A stretch of DNA of 64,000 bases from Aquibium carbonis (GTDB lineage Bacteria > Pseudomonadota > Alphaproteobacteria > Rhizobiales > Rhizobiaceae). The notes under the pieces were generated by a model that was not told the origin of the DNA, made no database searches, and saw only the letters and a list, made by a program, of their open reading frames with translations. The position numbers and the translations under genes are program-made. Below are positions 9,955 through 22,024 of this stretch, piece by piece. The stretch lies in assembly GCF_003970795.1 (NCBI RefSeq), contig NZ_RWKW01000002.1:62001-126000 (forward strand), written 5' to 3'. The stretch's first letter is position 1. Each line of letters opens with the position of its first letter.

Positions 9955-10116
9955 ATGCTAGACTGGATCCTGATACTGCTGGTCGTGGCTGCGGTCGCCG
10001 CGCTGCTGGGCTTCAACGCCATTTCTGGCGCGGCGTTGACGGGCGCGAAAATTCTGATCGGGCTCGTCCTGGTCCTGTTCCTGCTGGTTCTGTTCGGCAT
10101 CATTGCGCTGGCGTAG
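9955..10116 (+). CDS. DUF1328/YtjA-family small membrane protein
   Basis: 53-residue hydrophobic protein reading MLDWILILLVVAAV... with the family hallmarks GFNAISGAA and AKILIGLVLVLFLLVLF, forming two membrane helices. GAGGAAA lies just upstream; two tandem ATGs (9952 and 9955) are possible starts, and 9955 has the better spacing and matches the family ML-x-W beginning. Such UPF0391 proteins are widespread in proteobacteria and of unknown function, often stress-induced. It lies 66 bp after the metallo-beta-lactamase gene and 104 bp before dapF. Confidence 0.88.
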   Translation: MLDWILILLVVAAVAALLGFNAISGAALTGAKILIGLVLVLFLLVLFGIIALA

Positions 10117-10220
10117 GGATGCGGGCGCCTGCGGGTGCCGAGGCCGTGCCGCCGATACTGGTAATCCGGGACGTGTTCGGCCATATAGCGGGCTGAACAG
10201 GTCAAGTTCGGTCAACACCC

Positions 10221-11102
10221 ATGACACTCCGTGCCCCTTTTGCGAAGATGAACGGGCTCGGCAACGAAATCATCGTTGCCGACATGCGCGGACGGTCCGA
10301 CCGGGTGACGCCCGCAGCGGCGCTGGCACTCGCCGCCGACAAGGACACGCATTTCGACCAGATCATGGCCATCCATGACCCTCGCACCCCCGGGACAGGC
10401 TGGTTTGTCGACATCCTGAACTCGGACGGTTCGTCGGCGCAGGCCTGCGGCAATGGCATGCGTTGCGTCGTGCAGGCGCTCGCGGCCGAAAACGGCCAGA
10501 CGCTGTTCACCTTCGAGACCGTCGCAGGCATCCTCAATGCAGAACTGCACCGGGATGGATTGATCTCGGTCGACATGGGCACGCCAAAGTTCGGTTGGCG
10601 CGACATTCCGCTGGCCGAAGAGTTTCGCGACACACGCGCCATAGAACTCCAGGCCGGACCGATCGACGCGCCGGTGCTGCATTCGCCGTCGGTCGTCTCG
10701 ATGGGCAACCCGCATGCGATCTTCTGGGTCGACGCCGATGTCTGGTCCTACGAGCTCGACCGGATCGGCCCGCTTCTCGAGAACCACCCGATCTTTCCCG
10801 AGCGCGCCAACATCACCATCGCGCAGGTTACCTCGCGCGATGCCATGACGATCCGCACCTGGGAGCGCGGCGCCGGGCTGACGAAGGCCTGCGGGTCGGC
10901 TGCCTGCGCCGCAGCCGTCGCAGGCGCGCGAACTGGACGCACGTCACGCAGCGTGGAACTGAAGGCGCCCGGCGGATTGCTGCGCGTGACGTGGGGCGAC
11001 GACGACCATGTCGTGCTGACCGGCCCTGCCGAGTGGGAGTTTTCCGGCCAGTTCGACCCGGAGACGGGCATCTGGGCGCGCGAGACGGAGGATGCCCGGT
11101 GA
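10221..11102 (+). CDS. dapF: Diaminopimelate epimerase
   Basis: 293 residues. Interconverts LL- and meso-diaminopimelate for lysine and peptidoglycan synthesis. The two catalytic cysteines are Cys76 in ACGNGMRC and Cys224 in KACGSAAC, and the N-terminal [10 protein letters not shown] motif is present. The stop overlaps the GTG start of mtaB by 4 bp (GTGA), so the two are translationally coupled. The dapF-mtaB-ftsY order is a conserved Rhizobiales arrangement. Confidence 0.98.
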   Translation: MTLRAPFAKMNGLGNEIIVADMRGRSDRVTPAAALALAADKDTHFDQIMAIHDPRTPGTGWFVDILNSDGSSAQACGNGMRCVVQALAAENGQTLFTFETVAGILNAELHRDGLISVDMGTPKFGWRDIPLAEEFRDTRAIELQAGPIDAPVLHSPSVVSMGNPHAIFWVDADVWSYELDRIGPLLENHPIFPERANITIAQVTSRDAMTIRTWERGAGLTKACGSAACAAAVAGARTGRTSRSVELKAPGGLLRVTWGDDDHVVLTGPAEWEFSGQFDPETGIWARETEDAR

Positions 11103-12400
11103 CGGCGGGCGATCGCGCTGGCATCGACGTCGTCACCTTCGGCTGCCGTCTCAACACCTACGAGTCGGAGGTGATGAAGCGCGAGGCCGAGACGGCGGGT
11201 CTCGGCGCCCTTTCGGGCGGCGCTGTGATCTTCAACACCTGCGCCGTCACGGCCGAGGCCGTGCGTCAGGCGCGGCAGGCGATCCGCAAGGCGCGCCGCG
11301 ACAATCCTGCAGCACGCATCATCGTGACCGGCTGTGCCGCGCAGACCGATCCCGACAGCTTCGCTGGAATGGCCGAGGTCGACCTCGTTCTCGGCAACGA
11401 GGAAAAGCTCGCCGCACACAACTACCGGGCGCTGCCAGATTTCGGCATCAACGATACGGAGAAGGCCCGCGTCAACGACATCATGTCGGTGACCGAAACG
11501 GCCTTGCACATGGTCGATGCGATCGAGGGCCGCGCGCGCGCCTTCGTGCAGGTGCAGAACGGCTGCGATCATCGCTGCACGTTCTGCATCATCCCCTATG
11601 GTCGCGGAAATTCGCGCTCGGTTCCGATGGGCGCGGTGGTGGAGCAGATCAGGCGACTCGCGGGCAATGGCTACCGAGAGGTGGTGCTGTCCGGTGTCGA
11701 CATGACGAGCTATGGCGCCGACCTGCCTGGCGCCCCGCGTCTCGGCAAGCTGGTTCGCACGATCCTGCGCCAGGTGCCCGACATCGAGCGGTTGCGGCTG
11801 TCGTCGATCGATTCCATCGAGGCAGACGAGGATCTGATGGAGGCCATCGCCACGGAGATGCGGCTGATGCCGCATCTGCACCTGTCCCTGCAGGCCGGCG
11901 ACGACATGGTGCTCAAGCGCATGAAGCGGCGGCATCTGCGCGAGGATTCGATCCGCTTCTGCGAGGATGTCCGACGGCTGCGGCCAGACATCGTCTTCGG
12001 CGCCGACATCATCGCCGGCTTTCCGACCGAGACCGAGACGATGTTCCAGAACTCGCTGAGGATCGTGGACGAATGCGGGCTGACGCATCTTCACGTCTTC
12101 CCGTTCTCGCCGCGGGAAGGAACGCCGGCCGCCCGCATGCCGCCGGTGGACCGCCGGACGGTAAAAGACCGCGCTGCACGGCTGCGCGAAGCAGGCGAGC
12201 GAGCCTATCGCCGGCATCTCGTCGCGCTGACTGGCACGAAACAGCGCGTGCTGGTCGAGCGCGAGGGTCTGGGCCGCACGGAAGGCTTCACCCTGGTCGG
12301 CCTCGACGACGGCGCGCCGGGCGAGATCGTGACGGTGCGGATCGCCGGCAACGACGGCGCCAGGCTTGTCGCCGCGCCGCGACAAGCGGCTGCGGCCTGA
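11099..12400 (+). CDS. mtaB: tRNA t6A37 methylthiotransferase MtaB
   Basis: 433-residue radical-SAM methylthiotransferase that converts t6A to ms2t6A at position 37 of ANN-decoding tRNAs. The N-terminal UPF0004 domain carries the auxiliary cluster cysteines Cys16, Cys48 and Cys79; the radical-SAM cluster is Cys156, Cys160 and Cys163 in CDHRCTFC; a C-terminal TRAM-like segment follows. The GTG start at 11099 is fixed by the 4-bp overlap with dapF and by the family N-terminus VVTFGCRLN. MiaB and RimO are relatives, but [15 protein letters not shown] and the short length favour MtaB. ftsY starts 10 bp downstream. Confidence 0.95.
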   Translation: MTAGDRAGIDVVTFGCRLNTYESEVMKREAETAGLGALSGGAVIFNTCAVTAEAVRQARQAIRKARRDNPAARIIVTGCAAQTDPDSFAGMAEVDLVLGNEEKLAAHNYRALPDFGINDTEKARVNDIMSVTETALHMVDAIEGRARAFVQVQNGCDHRCTFCIIPYGRGNSRSVPMGAVVEQIRRLAGNGYREVVLSGVDMTSYGADLPGAPRLGKLVRTILRQVPDIERLRLSSIDSIEADEDLMEAIATEMRLMPHLHLSLQAGDDMVLKRMKRRHLREDSIRFCEDVRRLRPDIVFGADIIAGFPTETETMFQNSLRIVDECGLTHLHVFPFSPREGTPAARMPPVDRRTVKDRAARLREAGERAYRRHLVALTGTKQRVLVEREGLGRTEGFTLVGLDDGAPGEIVTVRIAGNDGARLVAAPRQAAAA

Positions 12401-12410
12401 GGACCCACGA

Positions 12411-13763
12411 ATGGCATTTGGCTTCATCAAGAAGGTCTTTTCCTTCGGCAAGGACAAGGGCGAAGAGACGCCAGCCGATGACCATGTGGAAACGCCGATC
12501 GTCGACGCGCCTGTGTCAGCGACCACGGAGACGCCGGACGCGCCCGACCTTTCGGCGGAGATCAGGCCGCCGCTGCGCGAGCCGTCACCCGTGCACGCCG
12601 ATCCCCTGCGTGACGAGATCGCGCCCGAGATGGAAGCGATCGCGCCGCCGAACGCGGACGATCCATCGCAAGATCAAATCGGCGACGTTCGTGCGGTGTC
12701 CGCTTCACGTCCCTCCGACCCCACGGCCCCCGAGGCCTCGGCTCCTGATCCATCGTCGTCTGCGCCAGCCGGCCGGATTACCGTCGGCAAGGCTGTCGAG
12801 CGCAAGGCCGAGGACGCCGGTTCCGCCGCAGCGACGCCCGTCGCCCGTCAGACCTGGTTCCAGAAGTTGCGCGAGGGCCTGTCGCGTTCCTCGCGCGAAC
12901 TATCCGGCTCGATCGCCGGCGTCTTTACCAAGCGCAAGCTGGACGAAAACACGCTGCAGGACCTCGAGGACGTGCTGATCCGCGCCGATCTCGGCATGGA
13001 GACGGCGATGCGCGTCACCGACGCGCTCGCCTCCGGACGCTACGGCAAGGACGTTTCCGATCTCGAGGTCCGGACGATCATGGCGCAGGAGGTCGAAAAG
13101 GTGCTGAAGCCAGTGGCGCTGCCGCTGGAACTGGACCTTTCGGTGAAGCCGCACGTGATCCTGGTCGTCGGCGTCAACGGCACCGGCAAGACGACCACGA
13201 TCGGCAAGCTCGCCGCCAAGCTGACGGCCGGCGGGCTCAAGGTCATGCTGGCGGCGGGCGACACGTTCCGTGCGGCCGCCATCGAGCAGTTGAAGATCTG
13301 GGGCGAGCGGACGGGCTCGCCGGTTGTCGCCACAAAGCTCGGCGCCGATGCCGCTGGCCTTGCCTGGGATGCCTTCGAGAAGGCGAAGGCCGCAGGCTCC
13401 GACGTCCTGATCATCGACACGGCCGGCCGGCTGCAGAACAAGACCGAGCTGATGGCCGAACTGGAAAAGATCGTGCGCGTTCTGAACAAGCTGGACCCGG
13501 ACGCGCCGCACACCGTGCTCCAGACGGTCGACGCCACCACCGGCCAGAACGCGCTCAACCAGGTCGAGATTTTCCGCAACATCGCGGGCGTGAACGGGCT
13601 GGTGATGACCAAGCTCGACGGCACGGCGCGCGGCGGCATCCTCGTCGCCATCGCGGCGAAGCACAAGCTGCCGGTCTATTTCATCGGCGTCGGCGAACAG
13701 GTCGACGATCTCGAACCTTTTTCGGCGAGCGAATTCGCCAAGGCGATCGCTGGCGTCGGCTGA
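12411..13763 (+). CDS. ftsY: Signal recognition particle receptor FtsY
   Basis: 450-residue SRP receptor GTPase that docks ribosome-nascent-chain complexes at the membrane. An acidic, proline-rich A domain (residues about 15-145) follows a short basic-amphipathic N-terminus [10 protein letters not shown]; the N domain begins near [10 protein letters not shown]. The G domain has the P-loop [10 protein letters not shown] at residues 254-263, the DTFRAAA insertion motif, DTAGRL (G3) and TKLDG (G4). ATG 12411 has GAGGA at good distance; an upstream in-frame ATG lies inside mtaB. It is cotranscribed with mtaB and yciB. Confidence 0.98.
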   Translation: MAFGFIKKVFSFGKDKGEETPADDHVETPIVDAPVSATTETPDAPDLSAEIRPPLREPSPVHADPLRDEIAPEMEAIAPPNADDPSQDQIGDVRAVSASRPSDPTAPEASAPDPSSSAPAGRITVGKAVERKAEDAGSAAATPVARQTWFQKLREGLSRSSRELSGSIAGVFTKRKLDENTLQDLEDVLIRADLGMETAMRVTDALASGRYGKDVSDLEVRTIMAQEVEKVLKPVALPLELDLSVKPHVILVVGVNGTGKTTTIGKLAAKLTAGGLKVMLAAGDTFRAAAIEQLKIWGERTGSPVVATKLGADAAGLAWDAFEKAKAAGSDVLIIDTAGRLQNKTELMAELEKIVRVLNKLDPDAPHTVLQTVDATTGQNALNQVEIFRNIAGVNGLVMTKLDGTARGGILVAIAAKHKLPVYFIGVGEQVDDLEPFSASEFAKAIAGVG

Positions 13764-13810
13764 CTTTCCGCCCGCCGAGCCGCCGAACCGACCGCAAGGA
13801 CAGGACAACA

Positions 13811-14464
13811 ATGTCAGAACCGATCCTCGAACGCGACCCCGCCGACCCGAAGCGCAAGCATATGAACCCACTGCTGAAGCTTGCGCTGGAACTCGGGCCG
13901 CTGATGGTGTTCTTCTTCGCCAATTCGCGCGGCGAATGGCTGGCCGAGACCTTCCCGGCGTTGGGCGAGTTCGGCGGGCCGCTATTCGTCGCCACCGGCC
14001 TGTTCATGGTCGCCACGGCGATTTCGCTGAGCGTGTCCTGGCTGATGGTGCGCTCGCTGCCGATCATGCCGCTGGTGTCAGGTGTCGTCGTCTTCGTCTT
14101 CGGCGCGCTGACGCTCTATCTGCAGGACGAGATCTTCATCAAGATGAAGCCGACCATCGTCAACACGCTGTTCGGCGCCGTGCTGCTCGGAGGTCTCTTC
14201 TTCGGCAAGTCGCTGCTCGGCTACGTCTTCGACGAGGCGTTCAAGCTCGACGCCGAGGGCTGGCGCAAGCTGACCTTGCGGTGGGGCCTGTTCTTTCTCT
14301 TCCTGGCTCTTGTCAACGAGGTTGTCTGGCGGATGTTCTCGACCGATGCCTGGGTGGCGTTCAAGGTGTGGGGCATCATGCCGATTACGCTGATCTTTAC
14401 TTTCAGCCAGATGCCGCTGATCATGCGGCATTCGACCGACGATACGTTCAGGAAGGGGAGTTGA
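13811..14464 (+). CDS. yciB: Inner-membrane septation protein A (YciB/IspZ family)
   Basis: 217-residue polytopic protein with five to six hydrophobic helices and the family motifs [42 protein letters not shown] and [14 protein letters not shown]. YciB proteins help maintain envelope integrity and septation; in alphaproteobacteria they follow ftsY, as here (47 bp gap). The last base of its stop (TGATG) is shared with the ATG of the next gene, indicating coupled translation. Confidence 0.93.
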   Translation: MSEPILERDPADPKRKHMNPLLKLALELGPLMVFFFANSRGEWLAETFPALGEFGGPLFVATGLFMVATAISLSVSWLMVRSLPIMPLVSGVVVFVFGALTLYLQDEIFIKMKPTIVNTLFGAVLLGGLFFGKSLLGYVFDEAFKLDAEGWRKLTLRWGLFFLFLALVNEVVWRMFSTDAWVAFKVWGIMPITLIFTFSQMPLIMRHSTDDTFRKGS

Positions 14465-15078
14465 TGGAGTTCCTGACCAGCCGCGAGGAACTGCGCGGCC
14501 TCTACAAGGCGACGCACGAGCGCGCGATCCAAAAGGAACTGCCCGTCCTCGACCAGCACGCGCGGGGCTTCATCCGGAAGAGCCCGTTCCTGCTGATCGG
14601 TTCATCGGATGGGAACGGAAACGCCGACGTGACGCCGCGCGGGGACAGGCCGGGCTTCGTTGCCGTGCTCGACGACCGTACGATTGCAATCCCCGACCGG
14701 CCGGGCAACAACCGGCTGGACACGCTGGAAAACATCGTCGCCGAGCCCTCGGTCGGGCTCCTGTTCCTGATCCCCAACATGAACGAGACGCTGCGTCTCA
14801 ACGGCCACGCGCGCATCACCGCGGATACCAATCTGCGCGAGCGCCTCGCCGTCGATGGCAAGCTGCCAACGACCGTGGTCGTGGTCCAGGTCCGCTCGGT
14901 CTACATGCACTGCGCCAAGGCCTTCCTGCGGTCCAACCTGTGGGCACCAGAAACCTGGCCCGCCCGCTCCGAGATGCCGACGCTGGGCGAGATCCTCAAG
15001 GACCAGATCGCCTTCGCGGCGACGGCGGCCGAAACCGACGAAGCGCTCGCCGACGCCTACGCCAAGACCCTTTGGTGA
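14464..15078 (+). CDS. Pyridoxamine 5'-phosphate oxidase-family flavoprotein
   Basis: 204-residue split-barrel protein of the PPOX/FMN-binding family (MSMEG_1061-like subgroup). Visible blocks are FLLIGSSDGNGNADVTPRGD, GFVAVLDDRTIAIPDRPGN and VGLLFLIPNMNETLRLNGHARIT, matching the FMN-site strands; the ending YMHCAKAFLRSNLW is typical. The precise substrate is unknown; members reduce or bind flavin or F420-type cofactors. ATG overlaps the yciB stop by one base, so it is the final gene of the dapF-to-yciB operon. It is convergent with the NUDIX gene. Confidence 0.85.
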   Translation: MEFLTSREELRGLYKATHERAIQKELPVLDQHARGFIRKSPFLLIGSSDGNGNADVTPRGDRPGFVAVLDDRTIAIPDRPGNNRLDTLENIVAEPSVGLLFLIPNMNETLRLNGHARITADTNLRERLAVDGKLPTTVVVVQVRSVYMHCAKAFLRSNLWAPETWPARSEMPTLGEILKDQIAFAATAAETDEALADAYAKTLW

Positions 15079-15097
15079 CGAACAGGACCGGCCATTC

Positions 15098-15646
15098 TCA
15101 TCGCCCCGGCGATGCGTTCCCGTCCTCGCCCGGCGGATTGGCGAAGGGCGCGACGCCCCTGCCCTCCTGCACCATGCGTTCGTGACGCAGCATCCAGTGC
15201 ACCGTCGGGAAGGCCAGGTCCGCCCACGGAATATCGTCCCAGGAAAACAGTGCCACCTCCAAGCTCTCCTCCCCCGCCGAGAAGGCCGGTTCGGCCAACG
15301 TCGCGCGGTAGATGAGCTGCACCTGGCTCAGGCGCGGCACAGAATAGATGGCGAGCAGGCCGTCGAGCGACAGGGCGGCATTGGCTTCCTCCTGAGCCTC
15401 GCGGCGGGCGCCGTCCTCCGGCGTCTCGTGCAGTTCCATGAAGCCGGCCGGCACGGTCCAGAAGCCGTGGCGCGGCTCGATCGCCCGGCGGCAGAGCAGG
15501 ATCTTCCCCTGATGGCGCACCACCGAGCCGACCACGATCTTCGGGTTTTCGTAGTTGACGAAACCGCAGTTCTCGCAGACGGCGCGCTCATGGGTGTCGC
15601 CATCGGGGACGGTGCGGGCGAAGACGGGCGGAAGCGGATAAACCAT
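15098..15646 (-). CDS. NUDIX hydrolase with N-terminal zinc ribbon
   Basis: 182 residues. The N-terminal half-ribbon ERAVCENCGFVNYENPK and the NUDIX box GFMELHETPEDGARREAQEEANA (G-x5-E-x7-REAQEE) identify a NUDIX enzyme of the NudC-like zinc-ribbon subgroup, probably cleaving a nucleoside diphosphate conjugate such as ADP-ribose or NAD(H). Start at ATG 15646 fits the domain; the open frame upstream has no similarity. It lies downstream of ccmG by 113 bp on the same strand, so it may be read through from the ccm operon, without an obvious functional link. Confidence 0.88.
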   Translation of the reverse strand: MVYPLPPVFARTVPDGDTHERAVCENCGFVNYENPKIVVGSVVRHQGKILLCRRAIEPRHGFWTVPAGFMELHETPEDGARREAQEEANAALSLDGLLAIYSVPRLSQVQLIYRATLAEPAFSAGEESLEVALFSWDDIPWADLAFPTVHWMLRHERMVQEGRGVAPFANPPGEDGNASPGR

Positions 15647-15759
15647 GGAGGGGAAAGATAGGGCGAAGCCGAGAGGTTGCCAATCGGCGAGAGCCAGCAT
15701 TGGAACGGCCGGGCCGCCGGTTCTTCCACCCTGCCCCGGCGCCTCCCCAAGGAAGGCGG

Positions 15760-16332
15760 TTATCCCGCCAGCGCCTTTTCGATCTGCGGCATCAGGTCGT
15801 CGGCAAAGCTCCGGGGTGTGAAGGGGCCGACATGTTTCCACAGGATCGTGCCATCCCTGCCGACAAGGAACGTCTCCGGCACGCCATAGACGCCCCAGTT
15901 GATAGCGGTTCGGCCGACGTCGTCGACGCCGATGGCGTCGTAGGGATTGCCGAGTTCGCCGAGGAAGCGGCGGGCGTTCTCGGGCTTGTCCTTGTAGTTG
16001 AGGCCAACGATGCGCACGCGTTCGTCGCGGGTCAGCTGCATCAGGAGCGGGTGCTCCTGCCGGCACGGCGCGCACCAGGACGCCCAGACATTGACCAGCG
16101 TCACCTGTCCCTCGAAGGCGGCATTGGTCACGCCGGGCAGGTTGACGCCTTCGAGCGGTGGCAGATCGGTCGGCGGCGCCTGCTGGCCGATGAGCGCCGA
16201 CGGAATGGCCGAGATGTCTCGGCCGGACAGGAGTTGCGCGAGGAACAGCCCGGACAGGGCGAGAAAAAGGGCGAGCGGCACGAAGACCAGCCAGCGTCGC
16301 GGGCGCGTCGGGCGTGTATCCTCGACGTTCAT
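15760..16332 (-). CDS. ccmG: Cytochrome c biogenesis thiol:disulfide oxidoreductase CcmG (DsbE)
   Basis: 190-residue periplasmic thioredoxin anchored by an N-terminal helix (residues about 14-34). The redox motif is WCAPC (Cys87 and Cys90), with the cis-Pro region GVYGVPETFLV typical of CcmG. It keeps apocytochrome haem-binding cysteines reduced for haem ligation. Its ATG overlaps the ccmD stop (ATGA, 4 bp), confirming operon membership. ccmE, ccmF and ccmH are not in the window. Confidence 0.96.
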   Translation of the reverse strand: MNVEDTRPTRPRRWLVFVPLALFLALSGLFLAQLLSGRDISAIPSALIGQQAPPTDLPPLEGVNLPGVTNAAFEGQVTLVNVWASWCAPCRQEHPLLMQLTRDERVRIVGLNYKDKPENARRFLGELGNPYDAIGVDDVGRTAINWGVYGVPETFLVGRDGTILWKHVGPFTPRSFADDLMPQIEKALAG

Positions 16333-16499
16333 CTGTTGCCCGTATCCGCGCGATCGGAGCGGCGGCGCAAGCCCCGCGCCTCGAGGTCGGCGAGTTCGGC
16401 CTTCCGCGCGCGCTGGTCGATCAGGTTCCAGGCAACGAGGCCGAGGATGCCGAGCGCGGAAATACCATAGGCGGCGGCGACAAAGAGTTCATGAGACAT
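16329..16499 (-). CDS. ccmD: Haem exporter protein CcmD
   Basis: 56-residue protein: MSHELFVAAAYGIS, one transmembrane helix and a basic, charged tail, the classic CcmD layout. CcmD helps release holo-CcmE from the CcmABC complex. ATG 16499 lies 4 bp from the ccmC stop; the 3' end overlaps ccmG by 4 bp. Identification rests on size, topology and position between ccmC and ccmG. Confidence 0.9.
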   Translation of the reverse strand: MSHELFVAAAYGISALGILGLVAWNLIDQRARKAELADLEARGLRRRSDRADTGNR

Positions 16500-16503
16500 G
16501 GCG

Positions 16504-17268
16504 TCAGGCCACCCCGGCATCGGCGCGGCGCGCCGAGATGCGACGCATGGCGGTCACGCGGCGGCGCCAGATTTCGGTGCGGATCGCCATCAGATGCAGC
16601 GTGAAGAACAGCAGCGAGAAACCCAGCGCGCAGATCAGCAGCGGCCAGAGCATGGTCGGATGGATGGTCGGCCCGTCGAGGCGGATCACCGATGCCGGCT
16701 GGTGCAGCGTGTTCCACCAATCGACCGAGAACTTGATGATGGGGATGTTGATGAAACCGACCAGCGTGACGATGGCGGCCGCGCGCGCCGAGCGGCCCGG
16801 ATCGTCCAGCGCCCGCGTCAGCGCGATCAACCCGAGATACATCAGGAACAGGATGAAGACGGAAGTCAGGCGCGCATCCCACACCCACCAGGTGCCCCAC
16901 ATCGGCTTGCCCCAGATCGAGCCGGTGATCAGGCAGAGCACGGTGAACATGGCACCGATGGGGGCTGCGGCCTTGAGCGCCACGTCGGCCAGCGGATGGC
17001 GCCACACCAGCGTGCCGATCGCTGACATCGACATGATCGAATAGCACATCATCGCGAGCCAGGCGAAAGGCACGTGGATGTACATGATGCGGACGGTGAT
17101 GCCCTGCTGGTAATCCTCCGGGGCGGCAAAGGCCATCCAGATGCCCAGAGCCAGCACCGCTGCCGTTATCGCGGCAAGCCACGGCACGACCGCGTTGGCG
17201 AAGCCGACGAAGCGCGTCGGATTCGCCAGGTCGCTCCAACGTCCGATGGCTGGAATGGTCTGGCTCAT
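16504..17268 (-). CDS. ccmC: Haem transporter subunit CcmC
   Basis: 254-residue, six-helix haem-handling protein that loads haem onto CcmE. The tryptophan-rich motif WGTWWVWDARLTS is at residues 124-136, flanked by candidate haem-ligand histidines His65 (IMYIHVPFAW) and one in NTLHQPAS. It follows the ACT-domain gene by 91 bp, a larger gap than elsewhere in the cluster. Confidence 0.97.
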   Translation of the reverse strand: MSQTIPAIGRWSDLANPTRFVGFANAVVPWLAAITAAVLALGIWMAFAAPEDYQQGITVRIMYIHVPFAWLAMMCYSIMSMSAIGTLVWRHPLADVALKAAAPIGAMFTVLCLITGSIWGKPMWGTWWVWDARLTSVFILFLMYLGLIALTRALDDPGRSARAAAIVTLVGFINIPIIKFSVDWWNTLHQPASVIRLDGPTIHPTMLWPLLICALGFSLLFFTLHLMAIRTEIWRRRVTAMRRISARRADAGVA

Positions 17269-17359
17269 GGGTTCTCAATAGAGGGAGTTGGCGACCGTCG
17301 CAATTGATGGCGATCAAAGGGGCGTGATTTGGGCGGAATCCGCCCTGCGACGGAATGGC

Positions 17360-17761
17360 TCACGCGCCGGTGGCGATGGCGGACAGGATTGCCATCGCGT
17401 CTGCCGCGCGGTCCTCCGGCACGAAGAGATGGTCATGGTGAAAGGCCGACACCGGGTTGACCCCAATGCTGGCGGCGGCGAGCCTGGGCAGGATCATCGC
17501 GAGGAAGCCCACCGCCTCCAGCGACGAGTGGATTTCGAGCACGATGCGGCGGCAGGGAAAGGTGAAGACGAGGCCCGCCCGCTCCGCCTCCTCGCGCGGC
17601 AGGACCAGCGTCGTGCCTTCGGCCTCGGCGAAACGCATGAGAACGGCACTGACGACCGTTTCAGGGCTGCCGGCGGGGAGAAAGGCGAAGACGTAGACGG
17701 TCTCGTCGAGAGAGGGCGACATGCCGGCAAGCAGCCGTGCGAGGTTTGTCTCGCCTTGCAT
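17360..17761 (-). CDS. ACT-domain protein inside the ccm cluster
   Basis: 133-residue stand-alone protein with the ACT_7/ACT_3-type signature EAEGTTLVLP, EIHSSLEAVGFLAMILPRLA and VNPVSAFHHDHLFVP, the regulatory amino-acid-binding fold also seen in CASTOR-like proteins and aspartate kinases. No catalytic domain is attached. The ATG at 17761 shares one base with the ccmB stop (TGATG), so it is translationally coupled to ccmB and presumably produced along with the haem-maturation genes. No connection between ACT domains and cytochrome c maturation is known to me; it may simply be a passenger. Confidence 0.85.
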   Translation of the reverse strand: MQGETNLARLLAGMSPSLDETVYVFAFLPAGSPETVVSAVLMRFAEAEGTTLVLPREEAERAGLVFTFPCRRIVLEIHSSLEAVGFLAMILPRLAAASIGVNPVSAFHHDHLFVPEDRAADAMAILSAIATGA

Positions 17762-18426
17762 CAGTCCGCCGACCATCTGAGCGCCGCCGCCGCCGCCACC
17801 GGTCCGAGGACGGCGAAGAACAGCGTCATCGCCAGCATCAGCAGGAAGGGCGGCAGGAACGGGTCGGGCTCGGTGACGGCGCCGTAGCTGGCCGAGACGC
17901 CGAATATCAGCACCGGGATCACCAGCGGCAGGACGAGTACCGAGACGAGCAAGCCGCCCCGCGGCAGCGACACCGCCACAGCGGCCCCCGCCGCGCCGAT
18001 GAAGGCGATGGCCGGCGTGCCGAAGAGAAGTGTGAGCGTCGCCGCGCCGATGCCGATGGGCTCCATGTTCATGAACAGGCCGAGCATGGGCGCGGCCACC
18101 ACCAGCGGCAGGACGCTCGCGGTCCAGTGGGCGAGGCATTTGACGAAGACAGCGAGCGCCAGCATGCGACGTTCGCCGGCCATGATCAGGATGTCGAGCG
18201 AGCCGTCGTCGCGATCGGCCTGGAACAACCGGTCGAGGCCGAGCAGGCTGGCCAGCAGCGCGCCGATCCAAAGGATGGCCGGGCCGATGCGGGCAAGAAG
18301 GTTCAGGTCAGGACCGACGCCGAAGGGGATGACGGCCACCACGGCGAGGAAGAACAGGACCCCCACCAGTGCCCCGCCGCCGGAGCGGATGCCGAGGCGC
18401 ACGTCGCGGATGTAGAGGGCCAGCAT
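17761..18426 (-). CDS. ccmB: Haem exporter permease CcmB
   Basis: 221-residue six-helix membrane subunit of the CcmAB ABC complex, needed to release haem-loaded CcmE. It has the usual LALYIRDVRLGIRSGGG beginning and DDGSLDILIM segment. ATG 18426 directly abuts the ccmA stop, and the 3' stop overlaps the ACT gene by one base. Confidence 0.97.
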   Translation of the reverse strand: MLALYIRDVRLGIRSGGGALVGVLFFLAVVAVIPFGVGPDLNLLARIGPAILWIGALLASLLGLDRLFQADRDDGSLDILIMAGERRMLALAVFVKCLAHWTASVLPLVVAAPMLGLFMNMEPIGIGAATLTLLFGTPAIAFIGAAGAAVAVSLPRGGLLVSVLVLPLVIPVLIFGVSASYGAVTEPDPFLPPFLLMLAMTLFFAVLGPVAAAAALRWSAD

Positions 18427-19044
18427 CTAGGCGCCCATCCGCAATTCGTGCGTCCAGTCCAGCCCGAGCGGCAAGTGGGTGGCGGCGAGGATCATACCGC
18501 CATCTTCCAGGTGCGCGGCCATCAGCGCGGCAAACTGCGTCTCGGATGCCCGATCGAGCCCGGCGGTCGGTTCGTCGAGCAGCCAGACCGGCCGGTAGCT
18601 GACCAGCAGCCGGGCGATGGCGATGCGCCTTTTCTGACCCGTCGAGAGATAGCCCAGCGGCAGGTGGCCGATCTCGTCCAGCCCGACCATTTCGAGCGCC
18701 TCGGGTATGGGCACGTGCGGCTCGCCGAGATAGTCGCGCCAGGCGGCGAGGTTCTCGGTGACGGAAAGCGCCGGCTTCAGCGCGTTCTGGTGGCCGAGAT
18801 AGTGGCTGGCGGCCATGACGTCTGGCCAGTCGGGCTCACCGCCCTCCAGGGTTACGGCGCCTCCGGCAGCAGGGAGCAGGCCGGCGACGATGCGCAGCAG
18901 CGTCGATTTGCCCGATCCGTTGGCGCCCGTGACGAGCAGGCCTTCGCCAGCGGTGAGCACGAAGGAGACGCCCGAAAAGATCGTCTCGCCGCCCCGTTCG
19001 CCGTCCAGTTCGTTTGCCACGAGGCGCATCGGCAGGCCCACCAT
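18427..19044 (-). CDS. ccmA: Cytochrome c biogenesis ATP-binding protein CcmA
   Basis: 205-residue ABC ATPase. Walker A GANGSGKST is at residues 40-48, the signature LSTGQKRR is present in slightly divergent form, and Walker B is VWLLDEPTAGLD. It powers the CcmABCD complex. It is the first gene of the ccm run and is divergent from acnA across 259 bp that contain an Irr/ICE-like palindrome. Confidence 0.97.
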   Translation of the reverse strand: MVGLPMRLVANELDGERGGETIFSGVSFVLTAGEGLLVTGANGSGKSTLLRIVAGLLPAAGGAVTLEGGEPDWPDVMAASHYLGHQNALKPALSVTENLAAWRDYLGEPHVPIPEALEMVGLDEIGHLPLGYLSTGQKRRIAIARLLVSYRPVWLLDEPTAGLDRASETQFAALMAAHLEDGGMILAATHLPLGLDWTHELRMGA

Positions 19045-19104
19045 ACCATCGGCTGAAAGTCGTATTTGCGGCGCACCATAAATCCCGCGCGCGACACTGG
19101 AACT

Positions 19105-19126
19105 CTCTTTAGAAATTCTCTAAGAG
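19105..19126. promoter_or_regulatory. ICE/Irr-like iron-control palindrome between ccmA and acnA
   Basis: An imperfect palindrome CTCTTTAGAA-A-TTCTCTAAGAG containing TTTAGAA (19108-19114) followed after one base by TTCT, close to the rhizobial iron control element TTTAGAA-N-TTCTAAA bound by Irr. It lies 61 bp upstream of the ccmA start and about 178 bp upstream of acnA. Both genes are, as I recall, members of Irr regulons predicted in Rhizobiales. The right half deviates from consensus, so the call is tentative. Confidence 0.5.
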
Positions 19127-19303
19127 GTCAGCAACCGTGCCAGCGGTCGGCACGGACACCAATCGAGCCGGACCGGCGCATCCCCGTCTTCTCAGCGGTG
19201 GACGCGCTTGGGAGCGGACAGCGGAAATGACCGTACCCGCACCTTTGCGCGTGATGCACTGGCGTCCGTTTCCACCCCGGCAACGAACAGTTAGGGATCG
19301 TAC

Positions 19304-21997
<2,694 letters not shown>

Positions 21998-22024
21998 GCG
22001 ACACGCGTCGTTCGTAAGAAACAA

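Noticed and set aside
10748-12526. A 592-codon minus-strand frame over dapF, mtaB and ftsY
   Set aside because: All three plus-strand genes are coupled and carry catalytic motifs; the opposite frame has none.
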